A DNA stretch of 64,000 nucleotides from Tolypeutes matacus (taxonomy: Eukaryota > Chordata > Mammalia > Cingulata > Chlamyphoridae), in the NCBI GenBank assembly GCA_026826555.1, contig JAKSZT010053881.1, forward strand, positions 8,053,257 through 8,117,256. Reading direction: 5' to 3'. Under the pieces are notes generated by a model. That model had not been told where the DNA came from and made no database searches. It worked only from the letters and a program-made list of their open reading frames with translations. The translations under genes and the position numbers were made by a program. Positions 33,301 to 47,218 of the stretch are shown here, in pieces. Each line of letters opens with the position of its first letter. Within the stretch, counting starts at the first letter, position 1.

Positions 33301-36300
33301 TTTTTAATGAATTCTAATATTGTCTATCTGGAATCTTTAAGTGAAAAATGTTATTTTATCTAAAATAAAAACTGGTGGAATATTACATATATATTTGTAT
33401 AATAAACAGTACAGTACACATTAAGGCAGAAGTTAAACAATGTAAAAGAGAGTCTTTTTAACTGAGATAAAACATTTTATGTGAATACATTTTACATTTT
33501 TTGGTCTTCTTGACACACACCTAGAATCTTTTTTAAAAAAAAACTGTTCATGCTACTTAAAGTTGCATCATTTATTTTATATTATAAATTATTAAAGGAC
33601 TTAATGGACAATGCATTAGAAAAAAACAGACAAATTAGAATAATTCAACATTATAAAGAAATAGAGCAACTTGCAGGACATTAAACACTCTGTTTTGACA
33701 TGGAATGCCTGAAGCTGAAGCAATAAAGCTGTAAAATATTGCTGGCTGACATGATGTGTATGTAAATTTGTCACTCACTGGCAAAGGTTTATACCAATCA
33801 CTGGGATTATTCACAGTTAACCAATCCAGGTAGCATAAAATGATTTTAGTGAAGACCTCTAAGAGTGTAGTTACATATCATCTAGACATCTGATCATTAT
33901 CCACAATAAACTTTTGGTTTAGTAAAAGAGCCTTCTATGGAAATGACCTTAAGACTGAGTGTTAGTTCTTGGCAAATTACTTATACCTGTGTTCATTTCT
34001 TAAAGGGAAATATCATTTTAATATACCCCACAAATGGAAAAGAAAAGGCAAGCTATAAATTGACATTATATTTAATTTGGTTGTGTTTTTCCCTAGCCCT
34101 TCAAAGGAAGGCCTACTTTTGAGTACCATAACTCTGCCCTGTAGAAATAGAATCTAACAGGGCCATACTGAATTCTAGCCAATGACCTGATTTAGCCCAG
34201 TTTAGAAATAGTGCTATTCACCCACAGCAGGTGGGACTGGGGCAGGGAGGCAGGAAAGAGCACAGTAATCCCCTAAATGCACTGTTGTTATAGAAAAGAA
34301 GGAGATAACTGCTGAGATTGAAAATCACAAAATATTTGAGCAGTTGAGAAAAATGTAGGCCCACCCTCTATTGCCAAAGCCTGAAGCCTCTCCTTGCCAG
34401 GTCTCCCTGGTCATTTGGCAGTGCAGAGAAATGCTTGCAGGACTCTAGCAGAAGCTACAAGGAAGCAAGACACATTTTAATATTCACCTAACAAAGTTCT
34501 TCAATTATCCTTCCAAATTAGATGGACCAACAATAAACTGAGAACCAAGAGAGAATTTTAATAAATACCAAAAAATAACTTCATAATAAATTAGACTAAA
34601 GAGTCAAAATAGTTGGTAAATGCCAACTCACATTTCTTAGAGATTTCACCAATAAGTTTAAGTAAACTTCCAATGTGCATGAATGGGAGAATATTTTTCT
34701 CCTTTTTTTTTTTAATAAAAGACTTGGCTCATAAGACTTCACAACTACAATTCCCTTTTATAAAACCCCATATCCATCTTTCTTGGCTGTCACAGAAGAG
34801 AATTAGAGAGTTAAACTCCAGACTTAAGTTTTGGAGAAAACTGGTATCACAACCAGAGGCTCCATGTGGTAAATAAGAAGCTATTCAAGAGACTTTGGCC
34901 TACCAAACATTTAATGTTCTACATAAACATTGTATTGGTGATTTAAATTAATCATCCTTAAACATTGTCTAAATTCATTGAATTAGAAATTTAAATTTAC
35001 ATATTCAAATACTAATAACAAAAAAACCTCTATTCTAGAGTTTAATGATCCTGACGGCCTTCCGTGTAACCTGCAAAATAAGAATATTAGTTAGTGAGAG
35101 CTCAATAAACATTCATTGAGCATCTCTGATAAGCAATAGGAAAAATTTTAAATGTATATTTTATGTCCCTAAAAGACTTATAGACTAACAAGAAAAAGGG
35201 ACAGATAATCAAATATCATACACAGCAGAATAGCACAAGTACTAAATAGAGGTATAAAGGAGAAAAGAAGAAATGGGAGGAAGGAGCTGGTAAAGAAAAA
35301 AGAGAAAAGACATTGGCATTAGAATGGAAAGTGGTAGGCCAACTCCAAACACTGGCTCAAGTGCCAGTTGGTGAATTCATGCAATAATCTAGCTAGCCAC
35401 TCTCTTACTTCCCACAGCAAACAACTTCACAGCAGTTTTTAAAGTATATATACCTTTTACAGGGGTCTCTGGGATGTACATAACAAATAAATGTTTCAGG
35501 ATCTGCTTCATCCTAGAGTTATAACTTAGAAAAGGAACAAGTTGTTTTGAAGTGTTTATGCCAACGAAACAATTTCTGAGTTGAAAAGATGATCAGTTTT
35601 TCAGTAATAATAAATATGAACCATAGCAAGACTACATAGTTAGTGTGCCTGCATTTCAGAGCCCTAAGAAAAGAACTAAAATAATTCTAAAATTCTCTCC
35701 ACTTTTGAATAGTAACAATCTGGAAGTTTAAAAAATATTTTGATGTTATTTCTCTAAGCCTCAATACAGTAGGTGGAAGTTGAAATGTGGCCTTCTTTAT
35801 TATAAACATGCTGTATCATGAAGTACAATATTAATCCCATTTGTACCATAAAAAGTATGATCCACTTGAGCCTTGTTTGCTTATGAATTATGATTCATTT
35901 TAATACTCTAGGGATGACTATCACGTCTCTAAATTTCCTACATTGATTCTTCAATTTTTTCCTCAAATATCTTGGTACCTAAAGTAGCTAGGAAATTTTA
36001 AGTCCCCATATGATACATTGTAATATATTCTTTTGGCATACTTTCCATAAAATATGTAACATAAGAGAGCCAGAGGATCCCCAAATATAATGATACTAGT
36101 TCTATCTAGTTCTATTTTATACCTTGGAAGGAAAGGCTACTTATTACAGTCTTATTTCTTGGTATGAAGCTAAAATATCCAATTAATAGGGTTTAACCGT
36201 CAGATAGAATTTGTTTTCGGAATAATGAAAATGTGTTGTCATTAGATTTTTATTCTTGTGTGGGATTTTTTTTTTTTTTTTTTTTTTTTTGGAGATGTGA

Positions 36301-39300
36301 TTCATTATAACTTATTTTAGCTGTTTTGTTTTCTAATTCTTCATATTTTTCACATCTTCTCCAACAAAATAATAATACATAAATAATACCTGACAAGAGC
36401 TTACAAATTTTCCCTATTGGTATGTATTTGTTCTCCAAGCATTTTAAAACGTGGATGTGGTAAAATACAAATCTGAATGTGAGCATTCTTACATGAAAAA
36501 GTATCAGTTTCCTCTCTTTGTCCTGCCACACACATTGCAGGTTCCAGTTAACAATGCGTTAAGCAATACAGAACAGTAATTTTGAACCCAAACATCATGC
36601 CAAATACTTCTAGTGAAAAATAGTCGCTAAACATAGCTTCATTTGGAAAGTCACTGTTTTCATTAACAGTGTCTTTCAACAGCCTTGTTTCAATAGTACC
36701 ACTATTAACCATGAAATTTATCTGCTTCTGTTTACTCTCTGAATTTTGCCTATTAAATTGCCAGCTCAATTTATTTTTCCATTTGTCATTATCCTGTTAA
36801 GCACATTGTTAATAACATAAAGGTCTCTCTATTCCTTTTCTTAGCTTGTATAGCTGCCGGAATTTATTACCAATACAATTTAGAATATGGGAGCCAATGG
36901 AAAGTGGGCCCTACACCAGAAGTTGGCCTTCAATCTTGTCCCTTTTAAAGGGAATCATTTTTAGAAAATAATTGGCATAAGAGTATTCCATGCATGTCTC
37001 TGTTTGCTGTACATTATCAATAACAGAAGCAAAAAATCTAGTGGATCACATAACTACTTCAAAGCTATGAATAAAGGGTGAGTTTAATGAAAAAGTAGAC
37101 CAGTAACACAAGTTAATTCAAAAATAAGCTGATGACGCATAACTAACATAATTTTGCAAGTGCTATTCTTCTCATCAAAATCTATAAGATGTTAGCCAAA
37201 AAACAACTGAAAATTAAAAATTGTGCTACATCACCAATAATGGTAACCAACATTCATTGTGCACCAAGGGTTCTCAAGTTAATGTGCCAAATACTTGAAA
37301 CACAGTGAAAGACCAGACATCCTCCCATCAAAGAAACTGCACATCAACTTGAAAATGTTACCTGGATATCTAGCAGATTTTAATTAATCAATAACTTTAT
37401 GTTCAACTGTATAAACTTTTTTTGAGAACTACTTTACACTAGGCCTTGATCTAGAGATTGGGGACAAAAAGACATAGATAACACAATTCTTGAGGATAAT
37501 GCCAGATGTTAGTTCACTAGTTATTAGCAGGGAGTATGTAATGAATATGCACAATACTAATGTTCTTGACAACACTCCAGAATTTAGAAATCAGACCTTA
37601 GAGGGAAATTTGATGACACTTTCTTTAATAAGTAGACTTTGAGTGTTTCATTTCATTGTTCCTTGACCAACCCACCAGGAATATTTCTCATCTTGCTAAA
37701 GAAAACTACCATTAAGCACTTTTAAACATAAAGACCAATGTCTCTCATCCTAGCATGAGATTAGAAAGAAAACCTCCAGGGTAGAACAAGCAGCTGAGAA
37801 ATTAGTTGAGATAAATGTTTATGTGCATACTGTGTATTCGAGGTAAACTGAAAGTGGTTCTTAATGAGGAAGTACTCAAAGTTTTATAACACTGATGTTG
37901 AATTGTAGAAGTTTCCTAAAATACTGTCACAGTTAACTGCAACAGATGCTACTCAGTTTTTTTTCATCTAAAATTCAGAAGGTAGTGGAGCAGATTTTCA
38001 CTCATGTAACACATAATGTATTCTCTTATACAGGTGCACTTTCATTAAGTTGTGGAAGGGCTTCTCTTAGTAGACTATAAGCCAATCACAGCACTTCACT
38101 CTAGGGACTATAGAATAAAGAGGCTGAGAGATCACTATTTATAATTCCAGAAGTCAAAAGTCAAGTCTTCCATAGATTTGGCCAAGTCAAGTCACCATGT
38201 AAGCCAAAAAAAAAAAAAAAGCTGGCATTACAAACATACATAGTTAAAATATCTCACAAATTCAAACCCTTCATAAATCTGCTCTATACATAGTGCCCCA
38301 TACTACATATATTCTTAGAACAATCTTGAGAAAGAAACTCCAACATTCACTCCCCTGTTAGACTATAGTCACTCTAGGAGGCTCCTATTGAAAGAAATAT
38401 ATGAATATTAAAATATATGAGAAAAGAATCTGTTATGTGTTATAATTCCAGATTTCATCTAAATAAATATAAGTGATTCTATCTTTAGGTGATGAGGTGC
38501 TGCACAGGTCACAGAATTCTTTCTACCTTTGGAGCAAGTTGAGCCTAAAGGATAGTAGGACAAAGAGTCAATAAGTTGAGGCGGAGGAAAAAGGTTATAC
38601 ACTATTTTTATAGGCCAATTGTTTTAAGTTTGTTTTTAAGGTTTAAATTGTGTTGTTTTGAAGAGTGTATCTGAATACATTTCAAACCACAAAATAAGGA
38701 CTTCTATTATATTAGGGTCCAGCTATACAGCACTATGCAAATGCAAACAAATTTAAATTAAATTTACTTTTACAATGTTAAATTTCTATTTAAGAAAAGA
38801 TGTTAAAAATAACTTTGAATATAAATAAATAACTTTAATATATCCCCGTGTTTTTTCTAAACACTTATTATTCATATCAAGCATATCAAACCAATGCATT
38901 AAGAATTATTATGAGTCTTACAGACCATATAAAAAATTCTATAATGAATAAAATCCCTATCTACAAATTTAAACATTTTAATGCATGTTTCTTACTGTTT
39001 CTAGCACAAGCATCTGAAATTCAGAAGATGTTTATTTTGTTTTTAACATCATAGCGTTTGTTTCCTGCAGCCTTGTAAAGTCTAAAGTGTTATCTTCTTA
39101 TTATGCTAATATTGGGAGGTAAAGAAACATTTACATTATGCAAGATATGCTCCCTACATTACCAAACAGAAGAAATATGATTTGATGGTCCCCATAACTC
39201 AAACCATGGTAGAGACTGTGCCTTGTAGTGGGTTTCTATTCTTTTGTGTCCATAAAGCATTTCAAGTCATCATAATGATAAACCGTTAATTGAACATTAA

Positions 39301-41350
39301 CCATGTAACGCCAAATAACGTTTTCAAATCAGAATTCCATGCAAAAATCCGCCTCAAAACCTTACAGCATTTTTAAACATTTGAAAAAACTGTAAAATTT
39401 TCTTGGACACTGAAATCCTTTATATGCATCAGGGCCTTGTAAAGATATTTATGCAGGATAATAAGGGTAGGTGCAGATAAGCAAATCAGTATAAATTTGT
39501 CTATACAGATAAAGAGATGCTTCTGTTTGCGTATGGGTAGTCCTGAAAAATTAGGGGGAAAAGTCAAAACTAAATAAATATTTAATATGTCAGCACCTGT
39601 CATATAGTTTGTGTGTGTATGCGCTTTACTACTATTGACTAGCAGTAGTACTGCTACTCTAACCAACTTCATTAAAGAATAAAAGAAAAGTAATAAGTCA
39701 TTTCACACTCTGTCTGACCATTATACAATAATAGCAAGATTTCATGCAAGGGTACAACATTATGCCCATCTGCAATCACAGTCTCTTTGCAAAAATCTCA
39801 ATTCACACTTCACATGCAGCTAACCTTGTTACCATCCCTTCCTAAATCCATCAGTGTTGCAGCTGCACGTCTTCACAGCCCAACATCTTAAAATTCATCA
39901 CTTTGGCACCTTAGCATCACTATAGGTCAAGATAAAGAATCCAACCAAGAATAATTAAAGGGCACCCAGATGTTTAGTTTACTTATCTCAAGCCTTTCCT
40001 TTAACATATCCGAATTGCCTGTATATACTATTTCTTTCATATTTTTAAGATATGTACAATGTGATTATTGTAAGGGTATGAGACCTAGAACAATATGTTT
40101 CAGAGTTTTTTTTTTACAAGTATAGTTCTTTGTAGTTGAAATTTGAACAAGAGGCGTGATAATGAGTAGGTTGAGGGAAGGAAAGGTGTTATCTCATTAA
40201 GGTAATTACTAAGACATCCCCACCATTATATGGGTTTGAAAATGTGGCAATTAAAGCGCCCTACATGGGCTCCTGGAGACAAGGGAACAAGACAGTTCTC
40301 TTGGAACTTCTATGTAACGGTTAATGTGTGTCATGTAAATGAAAGGGTAGAATATTGCTATTTAATTCTTTCCCTTAAACCCCCACCCCCACCTCAAATT
40401 TCTTTGTGAGTTATGGTTCTTTTTTTTTTTTTCCTTTAACCTGGATTTAATTATCATGAAAGCTGCCAGACTGACAGTCATGGAAGCTAAAATCCTCTAT
40501 GTATGCACAGAATAGTTAGAACACAGAAAACAATAAGACAAGCTAGGCAGGCAACAACATAAATCAAAGGGACCTAAACTTCTTCCACACTCTTTAGTCA
40601 GACAAGTGTTTTCTCTGGTGAGAAGGCTGCCAAATTGATACCCGAAGTCAAGGAAACTCAAATACACATTTTTTTTTAATTTAAGTGATATTTTCAGCTT
40701 ATTTCACCACAATCTATACAAGCTAACTCGAGTAGCTCTCAATTCATTCAGACTGAATCTGCACTATTCACTAAATCCACTACCTCTGATCACAAATTCA
40801 TTTCCCCTCTTATCAATGAACTGATCATCTTGCTTTTTCATTGCTTCTACTGGCCTAATCAAGATAAATAATAAATGTGCTGCTCCAAATAGCACATAGA
40901 AACCATTCTCAAAATCCTTGCTTTCATGTTCATTGAACTACTAGTTGTCTAAAATTAAGGAAAGAAATTTAAATGCCCAGTGGTGGAAGAATGGTTACAT
41001 CAATTATGACACATTTACAAGAGAGAATATTATGAACCAAATATTATATATATAAAGAGTTTTAAATAATACTACATGGAAAGAGCATAAATGATATCAC
41101 AGATTAAATATGATCATAATTATATAAAAATACACAGCAAAAATCTAGAAATAATAAACCTAATATTAGCAGTGATTTTCTTTGATAGAAGATGGATTTT
41201 TTCTTCTCCAATATTATATAAATTTTCTACAGTGAGCATGCAATATGATATGCAACAGGGAAATTATTTTAATATTTTTTACAAAAAGTCTCAGTTTCTT
41301 TTGTAGTAGGATTTGGCCATTTAAATTTATTGCCATTAAAACTGAAGGTC
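33301..41350. other. Gene desert sequence with old repeat traces
   Basis: No gene is recognised over 8 kb of AT-rich DNA. L2- or MIR-like traces appear near 35,095-35,290, 37,240-37,290 and 37,410-37,490. A run of 25 Ts lies at 36,266-36,290 and 15 As near 38,206. Blocks at 33,700-33,860 and 40,150-40,330 (ctcattaaggtaattactaa, ggcaattaaagcgcc) have the look of conserved regulatory DNA, but this is only an impression. Confidence 0.45.
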
Positions 41351-41364
41351 AAGAATGGCCTGAA

Positions 41365-41703
41365 GCAGATGTGGTTCAAGCAGTTGGGTGCCCGCCTACC
41401 ACACGGGAGGTCCCAGGTTTGGTTCCCAGTGCCTTCTAAAGAAGACGAGCAAGACAGCAAGCTGACGCAATGGACTGGCATGGCAAGCCACAGAGAGGAG
41501 ACGCAGCGCAACAAGAAGACACAAGGAGACACAAGGAGAAACAGAAAAAGTCATTGGGTGCCTCCCTCCCACATGGGAGGTCCGCAGTTCCCTGTGCCTC
41601 CCCCCCAAAAAAAAAGAAGACCAGCACACAATGACAGAGCAGACAGCGAGCACAAACAACGGGAGAGGGGAGATAAATAAATAAAAATCTTAAAAAAAAA
41701 AAA
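41365..41703 (+). mobile_element. Dimeric tRNA-derived SINE
   Basis: First head 'gcagatgtggttcaagcagttggg', with a second, related head from about 41,552 ('ttgggtgcctccctcccacatgggagg'). The tail is aaataaataaaaatctt plus As. Target duplication: aagaatggcctgaa at 41,351-41,364 and aagaatcacctgaa at 41,704-41,717 (two mismatches). Confidence 0.85.
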
Positions 41704-41717
41704 AAGAATCACCTGAA

Positions 41718-42138
41718 AATCTGTAATAGTGTGATTTCTCTTCCTTCCTTTTTCCCTCCCTACTCTTCCAGAATAAAATGGGGGAAGGAGAATGGATTGG
41801 GGAAAAAAGCCACTAAGCAAATAGGTTGTAAAAAGAACTGAAGCTTAGAATAAGTATTAAAGAAGATGACCTTTGAGATTTCTTCCAACTCTGGGTTTGG
41901 GTTAAGGTCAATTCTGCTTAAACGTCAATTACCTACTACCATAGATGTTTTAAAATATCCTTTTTGTCAAATTTCTAAGCAGAATAAGTAATAGCCATGT
42001 TCTCCCAAGGGACTATATCCTTCATGGAAGGAAAAGTAAAGCCTGTAAAACACATTGCCAAATAAATGGAATCCTTCCTATAACGTCACTGGTGTGAGCA
42101 GGATTGCTGTAAAGAAGTAGTGTTTTGAATAGGTTTGT

Positions 42139-42177
<39 letters not shown>

Positions 42178-44260
42178 TCTAAATCTGTTCCAAAATATTA
42201 ACTAACAGTAAGATTCAATAAATGTTCAAGCTTAGCTCATGTTTTCAACATTGACACCCTTCCATAAGAATGCTTGGACCATTCAACCTTTGGACCTTTG
42301 ACCTCATGAGAAAGTCTGCAGGAAAAAATTCAGTAGGATGGAAGCAGTGGAAATGAAGAGAAAAGGGACTCCATGAACTTGGGCCTTAAAATTTTCCAGG
42401 CAGAGGAGGCTAGAGCTTTCCTCTTTTGAATTTGCTCCTCAGATTCTTCTCACCAGATCCCTGGGCATCATTTCTATTACCAGTTTCTGAAAAGAAAGCA
42501 GCCATTGTTGCTTTGTTAAATGAGGTAGAAAGGTCTTAATGTTTAAATAAGTTTCATCGAATTCTACCCTAATAAATATTTTCATGGAAGGACTTTGGTC
42601 ATGTTAAAATAATTGTGCTTTCTGCAGGGATAATTAGGCCACGAGATACACAGTAGCACATGTAGGGTAAAAAGTTTTAATTCAAAGTGGTACCATGAGA
42701 GAGATAAGAGCAAAGAGGTAAGGAAAAGCTTGGGACTAGTCTCTGCCCCTGCAGCCACGCCTGCCCTGGCTGAGCCAACAAGAACGCACAGGTAGCTTCT
42801 GCAATTGTGATTCCCACTCTCTAGGCACGGCTGAAGGCTGCAACGTGACACAGAAGAGTGTTTCCCGCAGCGAGGAACCCACTTGTGGAAATTGGCTCCA
42901 GTGCAAATCTAGAGAAGTTCTCAGGGAATCCAAAAGGAAATTTGCCAGAAATTTCAAAACCAACCCAAAAAAGAACAAAGGGAAGCTGCCCACCACAACA
43001 CTTCCCATTTGGGCTTTGATTTCTGGGCCAGTCTATCAATGTAAATCGATGAAAGATTATATGATACTTATGTATTTATTCATATATGAGCATGTTTAAT
43101 GTAATGCCAGTATGTTCACTCAAGGCCAATGAGGAAGTATATGTCCCTTTGAAATCCTTTTAATTTAATAGGAAATGATTTGGTAAGCTTCCATTAATAG
43201 AGAGGTTTGTAGAAAATGGGACAATTGAATGATGAAGTGATGTTTTAAAGTAACTGCACTCAATTTCCAAAGGAAACTCTGTCTCTGTTCCAGTCTGAGC
43301 TGGAACCTCCCTGCCCATATGTCTACAGACAACCAGTCTGGAAAAGCTAAGAGTTCATACAAGAGGAAGTCGAGCAGTCAGCTCCTTTCAAAGTATTACC
43401 AGGCATTATTTGCATCTTTCAGAAATTGACATGCCAATTTTCTCAAATGAAAGATATTAAGAAAATCAAGTTTTAAAAGTAGATCATTAGAAAATCAGTC
43501 ATAGTAGTTCACTTAACAGGAAACCTGGCTAGTGTGAAAGAGATCTACTGTGGTCTCTTCACATGGGAGACTCCCACATTTGAAAACTATTGCCAGCAGC
43601 TTAGATTCCCTACAGCAGGAAGTATCACCAACTTCCACATCTTTTTCCTAAACTATGTCAGCCAATGGTTTTAGAATGCAGGCTCTTTTTCACCATGGCA
43701 CTTGAAGTTTGGCCATAGGAGTGGGGAAACAATGCATCACCAGTGGCTAATTTCTCTCTCCTAAGGAGGCATTATTAATGCATATTGTTCTATAGAAAAC
43801 TTTCCCTTCCACTTCACCTAAAGATGAACTGTGCCCGAATGGGCACCCTGGAACATGTCTTCCTTAAGTGCTCAGAAGCTTTGAGGAAAACCCTATCTCC
43901 CCAATGGTATCCATTGGCTAAGTTTCTGCTATAAATCTCTATCAGTTCCTAAATTCATTTAGCACTTCCATCCCCTCCAACTATAATGGGGAAGAGGGAA
44001 AGGAAAGCCAGAGGAGAAGGAGGGATATGAGCAAAGAGGCATTGGCTTCTCAGAACTGTGGGAATATCTAGAGAAGGTAATTATTTGCAGTCCTGAGGCC
44101 TTGTGGGGAGGAGAGAGGTCGGGCGAGGGGGCATGCGGATATGAGCTCCTACCTGAGCACAGATTATTTTATCTTCACAGAAAAAAAGAGAAAATCCCTT
44201 TGTAGCCCACCTGGATGTGAGAGGAGGGCCCTGCCCAGAAGACCCAGGTCCAGTACCTTC
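41718..44260. other. No gene seen; unique non-coding DNA
   Basis: Contains a (TTTA)n microsatellite at 42,138-42,179. Open frames near 42,582-43,099 lie on both strands over the same bases and show no recognisable protein or splice pattern. Confidence 0.5.
42138..42179. repeat. (TTTA)n microsatellite
   Basis: About ten uninterrupted TTTA units. Confidence 0.95.
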
Positions 44261-44269
44261 CGTGAAAGC

Positions 44270-45300
44270 ATTTGGATTCCTGTCCTAGGTCCATAGAGCC
44301 CCGGCCCCCACCCCTGGGCCTGGTTCGCCCTGAAACACCGTCTGTAACCCTGCGCTGAAACTTATGGCTGCCCGGCTATCCTGGTGGCGGGAGAGCGCGG
44401 AGGCCTGGCTGGGGCGCGCACCTGCGGAGACCCTGCCAGGAGCCGACGCACTGCAGCGGGGTTTGAAGGGGGCCGCGGCGCAAAGCCCCTGACAGCAACT
44501 TGTGGGCTAATTGTTAGGGGTGAGCGGGGAGGACAGCCACGTTGAGGGCCTCCTCACTAAAGATTCAAATCAGGGGGCCGGTGACGGGGGTGGGAATGGA
44601 GGTGGGAATCCATGAGAGCCACAAAGTGCCAAGACCCCTTTATAGTAAATCAAGTTCAGTCTCGCGTTCGTGAAGGTCCTGCTCTTTCAATGGAGCTCTT
44701 GCCGAGGCGACCCGTTATCCTGGCCGAGATAGTAGTCGGAGCTGGCTTCCCAAACCCGCTGAGAGCCGGCGCAGGGTGGAAGCAGCGGCGTGGATCCCGG
44801 ACTCGGCTCAACCGGACCTGCAGGGGCAGCAGCTTCGGGAGCGCTTCTCCTGGGCCTTCCTCCGCTGAGGCGGCGACTCGCCAAGCGCGCTTGGAACTGC
44901 GCCATGGGAAGGAAGTGAAAAAGTGCCATTTAGATCTGCTCCACTGACCACCTCGCCGCAGCCGCAGCGCAAGGACTTCTAAGTAACAGACCGGAGGGCC
45001 CGCTTCTCCCCTGCCGGTTTTCACTCAATTTATTAAATAAACAGGGTCTGTCACTGAGCACTACTCACCCCGAGATTTTTTGGTTTTTGAATTATTTTAT
45101 TGATCTGAAGATTTTGTTCTTTGGAATGTGACCCTGATTGGACTTAAAGCTAATCAGTAAGCGTTACCGAAGAGGGCGCTTTGTAATCACCTCGCGGACC
45201 TCCCCGGCGCGCCCCCTGCGGTCGCCCAAGCCTTCCAGGAAACCAACCAGGCTGGTACCTGGCTCCACCTCGCGATCTGGGAGCTGTCTGTGGTGCTACG
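44270..45300. promoter_or_regulatory. CpG-rich island downstream of BARHL2
   Basis: GC-rich with many CpGs at 44,300-44,480, 44,650-44,970 and 45,170-45,260. Frames are open by composition on both strands and none is recognisable. It is about 4.8 kb beyond the BARHL2 stop codon. Clusters of CpG islands commonly surround Polycomb-regulated developmental genes; a separate transcript start is possible. Confidence 0.5.
45166..45180 (+). promoter_or_regulatory. Candidate CTCF-like site
   Basis: The core AGAGGGCGCT agrees with the CTCF core AG(G/A)GGGCGCT; the left flank matches poorly. It lies in the CpG island 3' of BARHL2. Confidence 0.25.
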
Positions 45301-46189
45301 AGAGAAGCCGGGAGAGAAGGCCAGGAGGGAGAGACAAGAAAATGCAGAGAGGAGAGAAACTAAGAATGCAAGATTGGGCGAGATGGCCCACCTATCAACA
45401 GTCGAACTGACACGCATCCTCAGAGACCTTCAAGTCTCAGCTCGGAAAGAGCCCCTCCTGGGTCATCTCATGGCAGAGACAGCTGACTGGTTTTCTAATG
45501 GAAGAGGCCGGTGAATCTCCCTTTCTCTTGAAAGTACCCTCCCAACCCACCCACCCCTACATGCACCCTAACCCAGCCCTGGGGATGTTCAGCCCGCCAA
45601 AGGTAGGAAGGGAAGGGCACTGGGCCCTGATGGGAGGCCCCAGTTCCAAGGAAAGATGCACGTGGTAGAGAGGAAGGCCAGAGCTGGTTAAGGAAGTGGG
45701 ACTGGACAAGGAGTCCACAGGATAAACCCTATGCCCAATCCCCTCACTCACCCATCCACCGACACCTCTCTCTAGAGCCAACATCCAGGGCACCTGGCAA
45801 GCCAGCTTTCTCTCACCAAGGATTCAGAGCTGGGGAGCAGACATCACTTCCCTCCCATGCTCAGCCCTGCCCCTGGCCATGCCTACCAGACCAGTCAGTC
45901 TCTTTCCAAGCATGTTGACTTCTAATCGTACGTGGCTTTTTAGAAAACCAAGCAGCTCTCTTCCAGTACATTTTTGTAACCACATAGCTTAACAGGAACC
46001 TAAGCTTCCCTAGCCCTGGGGAGAGCTTTTCCAAATATTTTTAGAAAGTTAAAAATATAACAAAACAAACTTCACACAAGCCGCCTCTATAAAGAGGGGA
46101 GGTGGGATTCAGCAGACTCCTGGGGAAGGATTGCCTAGGCAGGAGTCAGATGGCAGGGAGGGAAGAGGAGGGAAGGTTTGGTTTAATGG

Positions 46190-46430
46190 TGAGCAGGTTT
46201 GTTTTTGTTTTGTTTTTGTTTTGTTTTTCCCAACAGAGGAAATCTGTTGTCTAATTTGCCATTATATAGGCTTTCATTTTAAGGGGTGGAGCAAAAATAA
46301 ACTGATAGAGGGCGGTAGGTATATTTGCTGGCGGCATGGAGCCAAGCAGCAGTCATTACTTTGCAACTCATTGAAAATTGCTGGCTTGGGCTAGAACGGC
46401 TTGGCTTTTAGCCGAGGAGTTAACTTCCTC
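46190..46430. promoter_or_regulatory. Candidate conserved regulatory block
   Basis: After a gttttgttttt run (46,199-46,229), the sequence from 46,230 to 46,425 has clustered AT-rich motifs (tctaatttgcc, cattatatagg, tcattactttgc, aaaataaactgat) in balanced-composition DNA. No coding frame or repeat family fits. The call rests on appearance. Confidence 0.3.
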
Positions 46431-47203
46431 CTCCACACTCACTATAGATTTGTGCTAGGTTTACTGGGGTCCCTGAGCAGATCTGGGGGTGGGCAAATCT
46501 CAGGAGCCTTTGTGGCTTTTTAAACATCTCTCTGGCGCAAGCTTGTTTTCCTGTGTTTCTTTAGCAAGCAAAGATTGCCAATGAAAGCCACCAACTTAAT
46601 CAAAGGAGCAATCCAAATGGAGTGTAGCCGTGAGTGCCCTTCAGACACCAGCTGAAGGTGGGAAATAGAAAAGGAGCGCAGCTCCCAGGAACAGCCATCC
46701 TCTGGGCCTCAGTAACTCCAGATCTCCCGTGAGAAAAAAACTTTTGCCTATAATCTTGTTCCTTGCTTCTTGGAAAACCTGGGGTTGTTCCCCTCACCTC
46801 TTAACCAGTCCCCGACTTAGTTGGGCAGGCATGGAAGAACAGAAGAACCCCATGTGTGGGAAAGGACTGGGTTTGTGTTTGGTTTTTACGAAATAGTTTG
46901 GAAACATTTGAATACTAGGGCACCTGCTGAGGTGCCCTTGGCAGTACTACTGCAGAAATAAAAGAATAAAAAGGAAGCAGGACTCCAACACCCACCTTTC
47001 TTCCTGGGAAACTCCCCACCTCAACTTCCAGTATGCCTATTTGTATGCAACAGCAAGTAACCAAAGCAAATTTAGAAGAAGAATTTATATTTTCAGCTGC
47101 ACGATTTAAGATGTGAAAGAAAAGATGACTTGAAGAAAAGCAAATGGGGAGGGGGGATCTGGTGTATACGGAGAATCTTGGTCTCTGTAGACATTACCCC
47201 TGC

Positions 47204-47218
47204 ATTGCCCCCTAGGGA
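47204..47218 (-). promoter_or_regulatory. Candidate CTCF site
   Basis: The minus strand reads TCCCTAGGGGGCAAT, which fits the CTCF core C(T)AGGGGGCA well. It faces the weaker candidate at 45,166. Confidence 0.35.

Noticed and set aside
42582..43099. Overlapping frames of 72-90 codons on both strands
   Set aside because: No recognised protein, frames overlap in both directions, no exon signals convincing enough to support a gene.
44612..45024. Open frames of 111-122 codons on both strands
   Set aside because: Both strands are open over the same bases in a CpG island, a composition effect. No conserved protein or exon signals recognised.
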